Part shown: one piece after another, positions 7,401 through 15,908 of the stretch
How positions within the stretch are numbered: position 1 is the first letter of the stretch
Layout of the letters: the number at the start of each line of letters is the position of its first letter
Source: Methylophilaceae bacterium UBA7525
Lineage (GTDB): Bacteria; Pseudomonadota; Gammaproteobacteria; Burkholderiales; Methylophilaceae
DNA length: 29,078 bases
Reading direction: 5' to 3'
Assembly (NCBI GenBank): GCA_002479405.1
Contig: DLMX01000081.1
Coordinates: 4,458 to 33,535 of the forward strand
Notes under the pieces: generated by a model
Database searches by the model: none
The model's input: the letters and a program-made list of their open reading frames with translations, nothing else
Told to the model about the DNA's origin: nothing
Position numbers and translations under genes: made by a program

Positions 7401-10400
7401 CCGGCATCAATCAACGTCATGCCGTTTTCTCCAGCGTTAATGATTTGGGCGGCAAACAGGTTGATATCGTTGGCAGCGCTTGCGACCAATATGCCGTTTT
7501 TTCCCGTGACGTAAAGCCCGGCAACACGTTCGATATTGGTACGGCTAAAGGTGCTGGCGCCTATGCGGTTCTGTGCATCGACCGTGGTGCTGGCAACGGT
7601 GATGTCGCCCCCTGCCTGTAATACGAGCGCATCGCGTGCGGCGAGTGTGCCGCCCTGAATGTCAATATTATTGCTGGCAGTGGCACTCAATACATCCGCT
7701 TGTATTTGCCCGCCGAGGTTGTGAATGTTGCCGGCATTAAGTGCAAGCAGTGTGCGCCCGGCAATCGTGCCGGAGTTGGCCATGTCGCCCGCGATATCCA
7801 TGGTGACTTGATTACCTGCCATCAGGCCCATCGTAGGTTGGAGGTCTTCTGCTTGCAGGCGCACATAAACTTTTGGCACAAGTGCTTGCGTGATCGTGCC
7901 ATCCGGCAGGGTGACAGTTTCTTCCACCAGCCAGACGATGTCGGAGGTGAGTTGGGCGATCTGCTCGGCGGTGAGCGCAACACCGGGCACTAGTTGCCAT
8001 GCATTGGCAACGGTGATGCCTGCTTCCATCAAAGCCTGATATTGCGCTTCATCCGAGGCAAAGCCATCAAGAAATCTTCTACCCGTGAGCTGGGCGATTT
8101 GCTCTCGTACCAGCTTTTGTTCGTAGAAGCCATCGCCAAGACGTTTTTGCATGGTGGCTGGGTCAAAAGCCAATTGGCTTAGCATGTAATCAGAACTCAA
8201 CCAAGTGCGATAGTTGGCAAAACGCGGGTTGGTCTCAATCAGATAATTGGCCGTGATATCCGGGCTGGGCTGAAACAGGCTGCCGGTGACGACAGGTGTA
8301 CTGACACTGGCAACCGAAGTGCCGCTGCCTGTTGCGCTGGCGTTCTCTTCCAGTTGGCTGATGGCAAGGTTAACGGCAGTGACCTTGGAGGCGGGGCTGA
8401 AGGCCACCCATGGGCCAAACTCGAGTTCTTCGTCATTACCATCCCAATCTCTAAACTGCCTGCGGCCACTATAGCTGATGATTTGCTCACCGGTTGTGCT
8501 GTGGTTTTGCACCGTGGCACCCGTCACATCCAGATTGCCCCCCGCGATGATCTGGCTGTCACTGTTGGTGATATTACCCACCAGGGTCATATGGCCGCCA
8601 GAGAGTATCTGCCCGGGCAGGGAAGAAGTGACATGCGTACTGCTGGTGGTGGCGGTGTAGTCGTAAAAGGTGTAGTCCTCGAAGTAGGCGACGATGTTGC
8701 CGTTTTCATTGAGGAAAGGTTGTGCCTCGATGTTGTAATTATTGATGGTGGGGAAGCGCGAGATGTCATAGCGCTGTGACCAGCCCTCGGGCTGCACTTC
8801 GCGGATGCGCTCTGTGCTGTCTACCACCAGTTCAGTCTCTAGCCCCGCATTGAGGTTTTGTATGTCGTTGGCTGTGATTTGCAAATTGCCGAGCGCTTCT
8901 ATGATGCCGTGTTCATTGATCAATGCATCTGCTGAACCTGTGGCTTCACGGTTGCTATCCAGAGCACCGCCAATGGCGAGGGCACCTGCACTAAACAACA
9001 GACCATTGCTGCGATTTTCAATGGTAGCGGCGCCAATATCCAGTCGATCTCGAGCTGAAATCACCGCGCCTGCGTCATTGCCCAAGTGCGCAACCTGTAT
9101 GGAAAGATGGTCACCATAGATACTGCCGGTTTGGGTGTTGGTCAGTGTTTCAGCGTTGATGCGGGTATCCATGCCATCAATCAAACCGCGGTTGAGCAAG
9201 CTATCGGTGGCGTTGATTTCGGTGGTAGTGCCGACGATTGCACCAGTGGTGGTGTTTTCTATATGGCGTACATTGAGGGTGAGTGCCTGGCTGGCGAGTA
9301 TGGTCGATTGGTTGATCAGGTCACCAGTGCTACTTAGGTTAAGGTTGTCGCCTGCCTGTAGTTCTCCAATATGTGTGTAATCGGAGGATAGCTGAATGGT
9401 GATGTCGCCATCCGCTTTGATGCTGCCCGGGTTTTCCAGCGCAACCGTATCCAGTTGAATGTTGGTTTTTGCGCTGAGGCTACCTGTGTTTTGCAGCATG
9501 CCATCGGCAGTGATGTTAATTTCTCCGACACTGGCGCCCATGGTGCCTGCATTGCGCACGCCCACTCCGGCTTCGGTGCCTACCATGTGAATCTTGCCTG
9601 CATACATGCCGCCCAAGGCTGCAACATCGACAGCAAACAAGGGAGCCACATTCCCGGGATCGGGGGTGGTGGGCGTCACACTGGTTGCATGGCCGTTGCT
9701 ATCAATATTGACCTGATTCACGCCGGTTGTGATATTCAGTGCATTCGCCCAGATACCGGCATTGACCTCCACCGCACGTGCAATCACATCGGTAAAGTTG
9801 GTTTGGGCACTATCCATGCCGTCGCCATCAAACTGAATAGTGCCGCCGCCCACTCGATAACCCAGCAGATTGCCGCCACTCATCATGGGGGTGCCGGTAG
9901 TCAAGGTGGCGCGATTGGCATTGATAAAGCCACATCCATTGCAGCTGATGCCCGCCGGATTGGCAATGACAACTTGGGCACGGCTACCCGCTACTTCAAT
10001 AAAGCCGTTGAGCAAGCTGGGGTTCTGGCTGTTGACCTCGTTCAGAATGATGCGCGCAGTCCCACCAGCCAGATGTGGATTGCCCTGCACCCATCCCCCC
10101 AGTTGAGTTTGCACACTCGTATTGCTGTTATTGAGGATGGCGCCCTGTGACTTTACGTCGAATTGTTTGTAAGTATTGCGTGATACGCCAGCAGCACTGG
10201 GTGTCTGGATGTTGACCAGCGGCAAGCCATTGGCGGTTTGCAGAATCACAGGCCGCTGGTTTGCAGCTGCAACCGGGTCGGCCACGATATCTGCCTGAGC
10301 AGTGTTGACCAGCATGATCTGGCCGCACATCATCAAAAGCGAGAATGGGATGGGTCTCAAGAAGAACGCTATTGATACTGATTGACGGCCACTACCATTA

Positions 10401-10492
10401 TCGGTGTTGGTATGACCTTTCGTACCTTCTGGCACTGCCATCATTGAGCCACGAAGTTTGTTAAACACGATTCTGAACTTGTTTTTATTCAT
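4451..10492 (-). CDS. TpsA haemagglutinin-type exoprotein with alpha/beta-hydrolase tip
   Basis: A 2013-residue two-partner-secretion exoprotein. The N-terminus MNKNKFRIVFNKLRGSMMAV fits an extended signal peptide region; cleavage is likely after Ala67 (TAQA-DI). The TPS domain (about 68-300) has NPHL at 138-141 (consensus NPNL) and NPAGISCNGCGF at 178-189. Haemagglutinin repeats of two kinds follow, the later block at about 1100-1690. After LTGNDTPNTIAMLNRD the sequence turns into a distinct C-terminal domain with LNLVGHSRGGMTIGNAL, a serine-hydrolase nucleophile elbow (Ser1879); Asp1944 (HQYDF) and His1981 (ATVHN) are in the right order for a triad. The start follows a GGGGGA ribosome site, 25 bases after tpsB. 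No VENN-type pretoxin motif is seen. The adhesin/exoprotein call is firm; a lipase or esterase tip is inferred from motif order. Confidence 0.9.
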   Translation of the reverse strand: MNKNKFRIVFNKLRGSMMAVPEGTKGHTNTDNGSGRQSVSIAFFLRPIPFSLLMMCGQIMLVNTAQADIVADPVAAANQRPVILQTANGLPLVNIQTPSAAGVSRNTYKQFDVKSQGAILNNSNTSVQTQLGGWVQGNPHLAGGTARIILNEVNSQNPSLLNGFIEVAGSRAQVVIANPAGISCNGCGFINANRATLTTGTPMMSGGNLLGYRVGGGTIQFDGDGMDSAQTNFTDVIARAVEVNAGIWANALNITTGVNQVNIDSNGHATSVTPTTPDPGNVAPLFAVDVAALGGMYAGKIHMVGTEAGVGVRNAGTMGASVGEINITADGMLQNTGSLSAKTNIQLDTVALENPGSIKADGDITIQLSSDYTHIGELQAGDNLNLSSTGDLINQSTILASQALTLNVRHIENTTTGAIVGTTTEINATDSLLNRGLIDGMDTRINAETLTNTQTGSIYGDHLSIQVAHLGNDAGAVISARDRLDIGAATIENRSNGLLFSAGALAIGGALDSNREATGSADALINEHGIIEALGNLQITANDIQNLNAGLETELVVDSTERIREVQPEGWSQRYDISRFPTINNYNIEAQPFLNENGNIVAYFEDYTFYDYTATTSSTHVTSSLPGQILSGGHMTLVGNITNSDSQIIAGGNLDVTGATVQNHSTTGEQIISYSGRRQFRDWDGNDEELEFGPWVAFSPASKVTAVNLAISQLEENASATGSGTSVASVSTPVVTGSLFQPSPDITANYLIETNPRFANYRTWLSSDYMLSQLAFDPATMQKRLGDGFYEQKLVREQIAQLTGRRFLDGFASDEAQYQALMEAGITVANAWQLVPGVALTAEQIAQLTSDIVWLVEETVTLPDGTITQALVPKVYVRLQAEDLQPTMGLMAGNQVTMDIAGDMANSGTIAGRTLLALNAGNIHNLGGQIQADVLSATASNNIDIQGGTLAARDALVLQAGGDITVASTTVDAQNRIGASTFSRTNIERVAGLYVTGKNGILVASAANDINLFAAQIINAGENGMTLIDAGSNLNLGTVTIAEQNNSIHSAKDFNRSGYTQEIGTVIQTQGDIQLHAGQDVVARAAEVSSTTGQLAINAGNDIRIESGTATYNSDIGWATSRSGTFSSRKKEQRDTFKDKTSISSTLSADTISLQAGQDIAIQGSNVVSDSSTLIQADGDISITSATNTHEETHYQKTKRSGISTSGASVSIGSQQLMTNTNTTRTTQTGSTVGSMAGDVAIEAGKTYTQTGSDVLAPQGDIDITAQKVDITAATDTYANQQSMKYKQRGITVSVSSSALNLAQNVAGTAEATITSDSTRNKALNTLQTYANASLLQEQGKAIVTAAQAGNVQDAANAAGVKLSVSIGSAKSESSSSSSLTTHQGSLVKAGGDISIKATQDDLTVAGSQIAADKNVMLDAARNINLIASADTENNQSKNKSSSTSIGVSVGVGNGGAGLSVDLAASRGKGNANSDSVTYNNTQVTAGETLELKSGSNTNLIGANASGNRVIADIGGDLNIESLQDTASSKAKQSNTGISVSVPVASPTLGNTFGAVSQSKQNSNNHYASVYEQSGIQAGEQGFNITTQSNTDLRGAVIDSKATADKNQLTTGTLTVSNIQNHMEAKADSSGLTLDSKMLTSKYEAIKGMAGNLQNHGVADVSDSSTTLSAISPATITITDEALQQQLTGNDTPNTIAMLNRDTSNTNRVLAKPDLAALQQEAQQQQTDRMLLVNTVTAFTDEAFRKAFLQEAKIYKIQRNDDGTAALDENGKPIQVELKPEEKYNLKPGENGKVNVYTNGIYNDAELAANYSTQMAQNGVGEVYLVYFPEANNMISELLIAGYQKFMENSALGLTNATQQIFDLSEYYGGSGLNLVGHSRGGMTIGNALEAQLENGASDSLSQTTIQLYGSAYNAQNAANNLDALNGNSDSETSSVSVQTHQYDFVGRILGMNPSTGGTVPEGSSVAEEVLNTFTGEATVHNCYGAPQNKNCSKLWDDGLPKSVIVQPLKEIK

Positions 10493-10517
10493 GTTTTTAT
10501 TTCCCCCGAAGGTATGG

Positions 10518-12257
10518 TCAGAAGGACAAATTCAAGTTGAAGCCTGCGGCAGTGCTCGCAGTCTCAAAGCCCCGCGGTTTCTTGAGCGCCTTGCCCAGGA
10601 AGAGGTCGTAACTCAAATTGCGGTAACCACCCCTCATGCCTATCACGCTACCTGCGAGTTGTTTGCCGAGCAGGAGGTCGCTGGATTGTCCGCCGACTTC
10701 GCCATAATCCAGTCCGAGATAGACGGCTTGTCCACTTTCACCAAGCCATGCGCTGAAATCATTGCGCAGGAACCAGCCGCGATCTGCGCTCAGTGTCAGC
10801 TGACCGTCAAAGCCGCGAACGGTGTATCGATTGCCTATGGCAAACCGGTCTTGCGGAGTCAGTGGCGTAAAGTTTGATTGCGCGCGGATATCCGCAGCGT
10901 ATTGCAAACCTTGTCGACCCCAAGGTGCCTGTACGGAAAACGGCAGGCTGAAAGTAGCATCCAGCGTCAGTATTTCCATGCGCGATGACCCTTCATCAAA
11001 CGCTTCTTCTGGCGCCTTGATTGCGTTCATGGCACCAGTGCCGCGCCTGTAGGCAAGCTGGTAATCAAGCAGGGATTGCCCCAGAAACCAGTTTTGACCG
11101 AAGCCCAATTCCCAGCCTGCAGTCCTGCGTCGTTGCACTTCTATCTCGGTGTCGTCGATAAAGTTGGATGATTTCCTGAAAAAACCGCGCAGGGAAAGAT
11201 AACTTTTATTGATGGCGTTGCGGTAAACCAGCCGGCTGACCTTGATGTCAGAGTTCTGGCTGTGACCGCTGTAGATATAGGATTGGTTGAGTCCGGCAAC
11301 TGCCTGGTGGTAGTCGTAGCTGGAAGTAGTAAAGCCGAACAGCCAGTAGCCGAAAGGCAGGGAATAATGCACTGTATGGCCTTCTGAACCCCGTTTCCCA
11401 TGCTCCCCGCCGCCAAGGTCGTGGTTGTAGTTGACGTAGAACAAATCATTCAGCATCAGCAGATTGTCACCTGAAAGTGTGACGCCGCCCTGATATTTGC
11501 CTGTGGAATCGAAACCCGCATCGTCGGCACTCAGCGTCAGCCGGAAAGGGAAACGTTGCCGGTAATCAATGACGATGTCGCTTTCTCCAGGTTTGGCGTT
11601 CACATCTTCAGCGGGTGTGATCTGAATATCCGCCTCAGCGGTAGGTGTGCGTTTGAGGTTTTCTAATCCCTGTTCGATATCGCGCAGGTTCAGGATGTCG
11701 CCTTTACGAATCGGCACGGCATTCCATTTGGTAGCTCTGGGCGTTACGCCTTCTGCAAACCGGATTTGATTGACTCTGCCCGGTATCACGGTGAGTTGTA
11801 GTTCGCCGGAATTCAGATCCTGCGGAACCGCCAGGATGCGCGTAGTGACGTAGCCTTTGGAGATGATGGCGTTCTGTACGCGGCTCATGGCAAGGTTGAT
11901 GCCTTGTGTCCCGAGGCAGCGGCTAATTGCAGGGTTACTGCCCTTGGTTACTTCCGACAAAGCAAACTGGAACAGATCGGCGGCTTCACCGACCAGTGAA
12001 ATTTTGGAGATGGAGAAGCATGGTGACTCATTATCGGGATAAGTAATAAGTGCGGGTGCAGGAACATCGTCAGTCAGGCGTACGTCCGGTATGGATTCCT
12101 GTTTTCCGCGAAGAAGACGTTCGCGCTCCTGCTGCTGGAGTTGCTCTTGCGCAGACCGGTCGATTATTGCACCAGCCTGAGTAAAGTCGGAAAGCAGGCA
12201 AAATAAAACAGTCACCGCTATCCGAAGATGCGGTGACTTCCCCTGAAATTGCTTCAT
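10518..12257 (-). CDS. TpsB outer-membrane transporter (FhaC/ShlB family)
   Basis: A 579-residue outer-membrane protein that exports the TpsA encoded next to it. The order is signal peptide (cleavage near residue 28-30), a charged N-terminal helix (QEQLQQQERERLLRG, about 37-51), two POTRA domains (about 79-235; CFSISKISLVG, ISKGYVTTRILAVPQDL, ELQLTVIPGRV), then the 16-strand barrel. The L6-loop motif VRGF is at 480-483, and the chain ends in FNLNLSF, a barrel-insertion signature. Length is typical. No clear Shine-Dalgarno precedes the ATG (upstream is A+T rich with AACAACAATCAAC). It is the first gene of the TPS operon and transcription probably begins in the 118-base gap beyond it. Confidence 0.93.
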   Translation of the reverse strand: MKQFQGKSPHLRIAVTVLFCLLSDFTQAGAIIDRSAQEQLQQQERERLLRGKQESIPDVRLTDDVPAPALITYPDNESPCFSISKISLVGEAADLFQFALSEVTKGSNPAISRCLGTQGINLAMSRVQNAIISKGYVTTRILAVPQDLNSGELQLTVIPGRVNQIRFAEGVTPRATKWNAVPIRKGDILNLRDIEQGLENLKRTPTAEADIQITPAEDVNAKPGESDIVIDYRQRFPFRLTLSADDAGFDSTGKYQGGVTLSGDNLLMLNDLFYVNYNHDLGGGEHGKRGSEGHTVHYSLPFGYWLFGFTTSSYDYHQAVAGLNQSYIYSGHSQNSDIKVSRLVYRNAINKSYLSLRGFFRKSSNFIDDTEIEVQRRRTAGWELGFGQNWFLGQSLLDYQLAYRRGTGAMNAIKAPEEAFDEGSSRMEILTLDATFSLPFSVQAPWGRQGLQYAADIRAQSNFTPLTPQDRFAIGNRYTVRGFDGQLTLSADRGWFLRNDFSAWLGESGQAVYLGLDYGEVGGQSSDLLLGKQLAGSVIGMRGGYRNLSYDLFLGKALKKPRGFETASTAAGFNLNLSF

Positions 12258-12375
12258 GTTGATTGTTGTTAATTATTAGTAGCGAATGATGCTAATTCAT
12301 AATTGATCAATATGAAGCAAACAGTGAGTGGAAGTGAGTAATTCCTATAAATTACCGGGAAATTCTCCCGGAAAA
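12258..12375 (-). other. A+T-rich gap upstream of tpsB
   Basis: This gap must carry the start of the tpsB-tpsA operon. It is A+T rich and contains a 10-bp palindrome ATTGATCAAT (12302-12311). The best minus-strand pairing I see is CTGTTT (12324-12319) and TATGAA (12301-12296) with 17 bases between, a weak sigma-70 match. No firm promoter call is possible. The hemW-proximal end holds a separate hairpin. Confidence 0.3.
12355..12371 (-). terminator. Hairpin just after hemW
   Basis: CCGGGA (12355-12360) and TCCCGG (12366-12371) form a 6-bp GC stem with a 5-base loop, starting a few bases after the hemW stop. On the minus strand it is followed by TAATTTAT, a poor T-run. It is a plausible weak terminator separating hemW from tpsB. 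Confidence 0.45.
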
Positions 12376-13572
12376 TCAAATCAGGAACAGCTGCAACAGT
12401 TCATTCAAAAAGCGCTGACCTAATAAGGTTGGTTTGATCAGGTTGCTTTCTACTGCAATCAGGCCTTTGTCCCGCGCGGCTTTCAACGCTGGTTCGATCC
12501 GGCCAATAGGCAGGCCGGTGCGTAGCTTAAACAGGCCGATGTCGAAGCCTTCAGTCAGGCGCAGGGCGTTCATCATGAATTCAAAGCCAAGTTCGTCCCG
12601 GCTGATAATCCATTCATTGTCGATGGCTTGGCCTTTGGCGGCATTTTCCAGGTAGCGGTTGGGGTGTTTGTGGCGGCTTTCACGGGTGATCTTGTCGTGA
12701 TAGCTTAGTTTGCTGTGAGCGCCGGCGCCGATGCCGAGGTAGTCGCCGAAGGTCCAGTAGTTGAGGTTGTGGCGTGCGCGTTTGCCTTTTTGTGCGAAGG
12801 CAGAGGTTTCGTAGTGCTCATACCCGTGTGATGCGAGCAGATCTTCGATGGCTTCCTGCATGGCGGCGCTGGTGTCGTCATCCGGCAAACTCGGCGGGGT
12901 GCGGTGAAATGGTGTGTTGGGTTCCAGCGTCAGGTGATAGAAGGAGAGGTGCGCGGGCGCCAGCTCACAAGCACGTTCGGTATCGGCCAGCGCATCTTCC
13001 AGGCTCTGTTGCGGCAGGCCATACATTACGTCCAGATTGACGCTTTCAAAGGTAGCGAGCGCTAACTGCGCGGCGCTCAGCGCCTGTTTTTCATCGTGGA
13101 TGCGGCCAAGGCTGGCAAGGTAGCGATTATCGAAACTTTGTATACCGAGCGACAGCCGGTTGACGCCGGCATCACGGTAACCCTTGAAGTGCGCGGCATC
13201 TACCGTGCCGGGGTTGGCTTCCAGCGTGATTTCGGCTTCGTATTCCAGTGGCGTTAGCATGCGTACGTGGCTGAGAATGCGGTCGATGGCTTCTGGCGAG
13301 AACAGGCTGGGCGTGCCCCCGCCGAAGAATACGCTATGGATCTTGCGTCCCCAGACCCTGGGCACGGATTGTTCGAGGTCGGCGATCAAGGCGTCGACAT
13401 AGGCCTGTTCGGGAATCTCGCCTCTGGATTCGTGCGAGTTGAAATCGCAATACGGACATTTGCGCACGCACCACGGAATGTGGATGTAAAGCGAGAGCGG
13501 CGGCGGAGTTTGCAGGCCTGATGCGGTGCCGTCACTAGGTGCGCGGGCGCTGACCGGAATGATGGGTATCAC
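12376..13572 (-). CDS. hemW: HemW, radical-SAM heme chaperone
   Basis: A 398-residue radical SAM protein. LYIHIPWCVRKCPYC carries the CxxxCxxC cluster ligands (C35, C39, C42). FFGGGTPS, the EANPGT segment, LSLGIQSF and GIGAGAHSKLS are typical of HemW/HemN-like proteins. HemW was long annotated as oxygen-independent coproporphyrinogen oxidase but acts in heme delivery; true HemN has a different N-terminus. The start is GTG, two bases after the rdgB stop, with an AAGG ribosome site seven bases upstream in the rdgB end. The N-terminus has about 20 extra Pro/Ala-rich residues before the barrel, so a slightly different start is possible, though no better one is seen. It is co-transcribed with rdgB and rph. 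Confidence 0.93.
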   Translation of the reverse strand: MIPIIPVSARAPSDGTASGLQTPPPLSLYIHIPWCVRKCPYCDFNSHESRGEIPEQAYVDALIADLEQSVPRVWGRKIHSVFFGGGTPSLFSPEAIDRILSHVRMLTPLEYEAEITLEANPGTVDAAHFKGYRDAGVNRLSLGIQSFDNRYLASLGRIHDEKQALSAAQLALATFESVNLDVMYGLPQQSLEDALADTERACELAPAHLSFYHLTLEPNTPFHRTPPSLPDDDTSAAMQEAIEDLLASHGYEHYETSAFAQKGKRARHNLNYWTFGDYLGIGAGAHSKLSYHDKITRESRHKHPNRYLENAAKGQAIDNEWIISRDELGFEFMMNALRLTEGFDIGLFKLRTGLPIGRIEPALKAARDKGLIAVESNLIKPTLLGQRFLNELLQLFLI

Positions 13573-13574
13573 GA

Positions 13575-14171
13575 TCAGCCTTGCAGCCGGGCGATCTGCT
13601 GCAACATGTCACGCAAGGCCTGACCGCGATGGCTGATGGTGTTCTTGGTTTCCAGCGGCAGTTCGGCGCCGGTTTTGCCGCTGGCCGGGTCGAGAAATAA
13701 GGGATCGTAGCCGAAACCGCCTTCGCCGCGCGGGGCGGTGAGGATTTCGCCGCGCCAGATGCCTTGTGCTATCAGGGGTTGCGGGTCTTCCGGGTTGCGC
13801 ACCAGCACCATGGCGCAGTAGTAATGTGCCTGCCGGTTCTTTTCCTCCAGTAGCGCTTCCAGCAGCCTTTGATTATTGCGTGCATCCGATTTTGGTTCGC
13901 CGGCAAAACGGGCGGAATAGACGCCGGGCGCGCCCTGTAACGCATCCACACAGATGCCGGAGTCATCGGCCAATGCCGGCAGGCCGCTGTGCAGGCTGGT
14001 ATGCCGTGCCTTGGCCAGTGCATTTTCGATGAAAGTGAAATAAGGCTCGTCCGCTTCCGGTATATTGAATCCGGATTGCGGCAGTACTTCAATCGCCAGC
14101 GGCGTCAGCAACTGCTGGATTTCGCGCAGTTTGCCGACGTTGCCGGTGGCGATGACGATCTTATTCAGCAC
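13575..14171 (-). CDS. rdgB: RdgB, dITP/XTP pyrophosphatase
   Basis: A 198-residue Ham1/RdgB-type nucleotide house-cleaning enzyme that hydrolyses dITP, ITP and XTP to monophosphates. Signature segments are IATGNVGKLREI (7-18), FIENALAKAR, ALADDSGICVDAL with the catalytic Asp pair (69-70), GVYSARFAG, GFGYDPLF and SHRGQALR. Length is standard. The start read here is GTG at 14171, inside the end of rph (11-base overlap), so translation is likely coupled. The order rph-rdgB-hemW is common in betaproteobacteria. Confidence 0.95.
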   Translation of the reverse strand: MLNKIVIATGNVGKLREIQQLLTPLAIEVLPQSGFNIPEADEPYFTFIENALAKARHTSLHSGLPALADDSGICVDALQGAPGVYSARFAGEPKSDARNNQRLLEALLEEKNRQAHYYCAMVLVRNPEDPQPLIAQGIWRGEILTAPRGEGGFGYDPLFLDPASGKTGAELPLETKNTISHRGQALRDMLQQIARLQG

Positions 14172-14901
14172 TGAGAACCGCTTTTTGGATGGTGGTCAGC
14201 TCAGTGATGCCGGCAGCGGCCAGATCGAGCATGGCGTTCATGGTATCGCGCTGGAATGGTTCGCCTTCAGCCGTGCCCTGAACCTCGACGAATCCGCCCT
14301 TGCCGGTCATGACCACGTTCATGTCGGTGTCGCAGCCGGAATCCTCGATATAGTCCAGATCCAGCACGGCTTGGCTTTGATAGACGCCGACCGAGATCGC
14401 CGCCACGGAATCGAGTAGCGGCGATTCGCTGATGAGGCCGGCACGTAGCAGGTAGGAGATGGCGTCATGCAGCGCTACATAGGCGCCGGTGATGGCGGCA
14501 GTGCGGGTGCCGCCATCAGCCTGGATGACATCACAGTCGATCTGGATGCTGCGTTCGCCGAGTTTTTCCAGGTCGATGATGGCGCGCAGGCTGCGGCCGA
14601 TCAGTCGCTGGATTTCCTGTGTGCGGCCGGATTGCTTGCCGCGAGCGGCTTCGCGATCCATGCGGCTACCGGTGGATCTTGGCAGCATGCCGTATTCGGC
14701 GGTGACCCAGCCCTGGTTCTTGCCGCGCAAAAAGCCGGGGACTTTTTCTTCTACGCTGGCCGTGCAAAGCACTTGCGTATCGCCGAATTTGATCAATACC
14801 GAACCTTCGGCATGTTTGGTGTAACGGCGGATGATCTCGACCGGACGTAGCTGATTGTGGGCGCGCTGACTTGGGCGATGGCTAGTGTGTTGACTGGGCA
14901 T
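14161..14901 (-). CDS. rph: RNase PH
   Basis: A 246-residue phosphorolytic 3'-5' exoribonuclease that trims tRNA 3' ends. Motifs are NQLRPVEI, the KFGDTQVLCTASVEEKVP strand region, GWVTAEYGMLPRST, GRTQEIQRLIGRSLRAI (92-107) and CDVIQADGGTRTAAITGA (123-140). The open frame extends upstream to a TTG at 14940, but the ATG at 14901 is chosen: AGGA lies seven bases before it, the protein then starts close to the family N-terminus, and a TATAAT box sits in the extension. Spacing from the phosphatase gene upstream (68 bases) allows separate transcription. Confidence 0.94.
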   Translation of the reverse strand: MPSQHTSHRPSQRAHNQLRPVEIIRRYTKHAEGSVLIKFGDTQVLCTASVEEKVPGFLRGKNQGWVTAEYGMLPRSTGSRMDREAARGKQSGRTQEIQRLIGRSLRAIIDLEKLGERSIQIDCDVIQADGGTRTAAITGAYVALHDAISYLLRAGLISESPLLDSVAAISVGVYQSQAVLDLDYIEDSGCDTDMNVVMTGKGGFVEVQGTAEGEPFQRDTMNAMLDLAAAGITELTTIQKAVLSAE

Positions 14902-14928
14902 GGTGATTCCTGACTTTGAGAGCCTTGT

Positions 14929-14934
14929 ATTATA
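14929..14934 (-). promoter_or_regulatory. Candidate -10 box for rph-rdgB-hemW
   Basis: A perfect TATAAT on the minus strand lies 27 bases before the rph ATG. There is no good -35 at 16-18 bases upstream (GCTCCC region), so it is a weak call. It could provide transcription of rph-rdgB-hemW independent of the kinase/phosphatase pair. Confidence 0.35.
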
Positions 14935-14969
14935 TGCCAAGTCAAACCGGCGGGAGCCGCAGGTCGAAT

Positions 14970-15908
14970 TCAGCTTGAGGATGGGTTCAGCCGGGTCTTG
15001 CTGATGGCGGACTGGATTTCCAGGATGGTTTTTTCAATCTCGTCGTCTGTCAGGTTGGACAAGGCGGTCTCATCAAGCGGCATATTGGGTTGCTGGGTAA
15101 CCGGGTTGATGATGGTGGTTGTCGTGCCGAGCGGCATGGTGGCGGTGGAAACGGTCACTTGGTTGTTCTGGCGATTGCCCCACTGCAGGCCGATGGCGCT
15201 CATATTGTCACCATGCTCCGCGCTGACGGTTTCCGCAATATTGAGCAGTTTGGGTACGCTGTCGAGAATGCCGCCGGCGTGCAGCAGTTTGCCGATGTCG
15301 TGGTCGTTGACCGCGGACCAGACACCGTCGGTGCAAAGAAAGATGACATCGCCATCCACCAAGGCGCGCGGTCCGGACAGCGTAATTTCCGGCATTTTAT
15401 CGCCGCCCAGGCAATTGTAGATCTTGTGCAGGTCAGGGTGGTTGGCCATGTCCTCGAATCTGAGCTGGCCCTTGCGGTAGAGCATCTGCACGATGGAATG
15501 ATCTTCCGTGCGGAAAATCAGCTGGCCGTTTCTGAAGTGATATAGGCGTGAATCGCCGACGTGTGCCGTGTAGAGCTTGTTATCCTGCAACACTGCGGCG
15601 ACGATGGTGGTGCGTGGTGAATCGCTCAGGTCATTGCCCAGCGTCAGGCTGTCGATGGCATCATGGACCTGCAGGATATGTTCTTCCAGAAACTTGGCCG
15701 GATTGAGCAGCGTGGGAATGGCCAGATTCTGGAAGCCGTCGGTCAGTGACTTGACCGCCAGCTGTGCAGCAACTTCTCCGTGCCGATGACCGCCCATGCC
15801 GTCGGCCACCACCATGAGCAGGGCATCCTTGCTGTAGGAATATGCCAGCCGGTCTTCGTTGTATGGCCGCGGTCCCTGGCGGCTGTTCTGATAGATGGTA
15901 AATTTCAT
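14970..15908 (-). CDS. PP2C-family Ser/Thr protein phosphatase
   Basis: A 312-residue metal-dependent PPM phosphatase. The metal-binding Asp residues are in place: NED (17-19), ADGMGGH (35-41), CTDGVWS (Asp194) and GDNMS (Asp234), with HVGDSRLY (117-123) between. The last 70 residues are a Thr/Pro-rich linker and a short acidic helix without recognisable domain; no membrane segment is present, so it is cytosolic. Its ATG overlaps the kinase stop (ATGA), which ties the two together. It most likely removes phosphates placed by that kinase. Substrates are unknown. Confidence 0.93.
   Translation of the reverse strand: MKFTIYQNSRQGPRPYNEDRLAYSYSKDALLMVVADGMGGHRHGEVAAQLAVKSLTDGFQNLAIPTLLNPAKFLEEHILQVHDAIDSLTLGNDLSDSPRTTIVAAVLQDNKLYTAHVGDSRLYHFRNGQLIFRTEDHSIVQMLYRKGQLRFEDMANHPDLHKIYNCLGGDKMPEITLSGPRALVDGDVIFLCTDGVWSAVNDHDIGKLLHAGGILDSVPKLLNIAETVSAEHGDNMSAIGLQWGNRQNNQVTVSTATMPLGTTTTIINPVTQQPNMPLDETALSNLTDDEIEKTILEIQSAISKTRLNPSSS

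Noticed and set aside
6509..7621. 370-residue plus-strand open frame inside tpsA
   Set aside because: It is antisense to the repeat region of tpsA, has Cys- and Ala/Gly-rich composition of a shadow frame, no ribosome site and no recognisable domain.
9455..10150. 231-residue plus-strand open frame antisense to the TPS domain
   Set aside because: His/Cys/Ala-rich shadow of the conserved TPS domain on the other strand.
4451..10492. Classical CdiA with VENN-type pretoxin junction
   Set aside because: No VENN or similar motif was found near residue 1695; the tip boundary is defined only by divergence from the orphan module.
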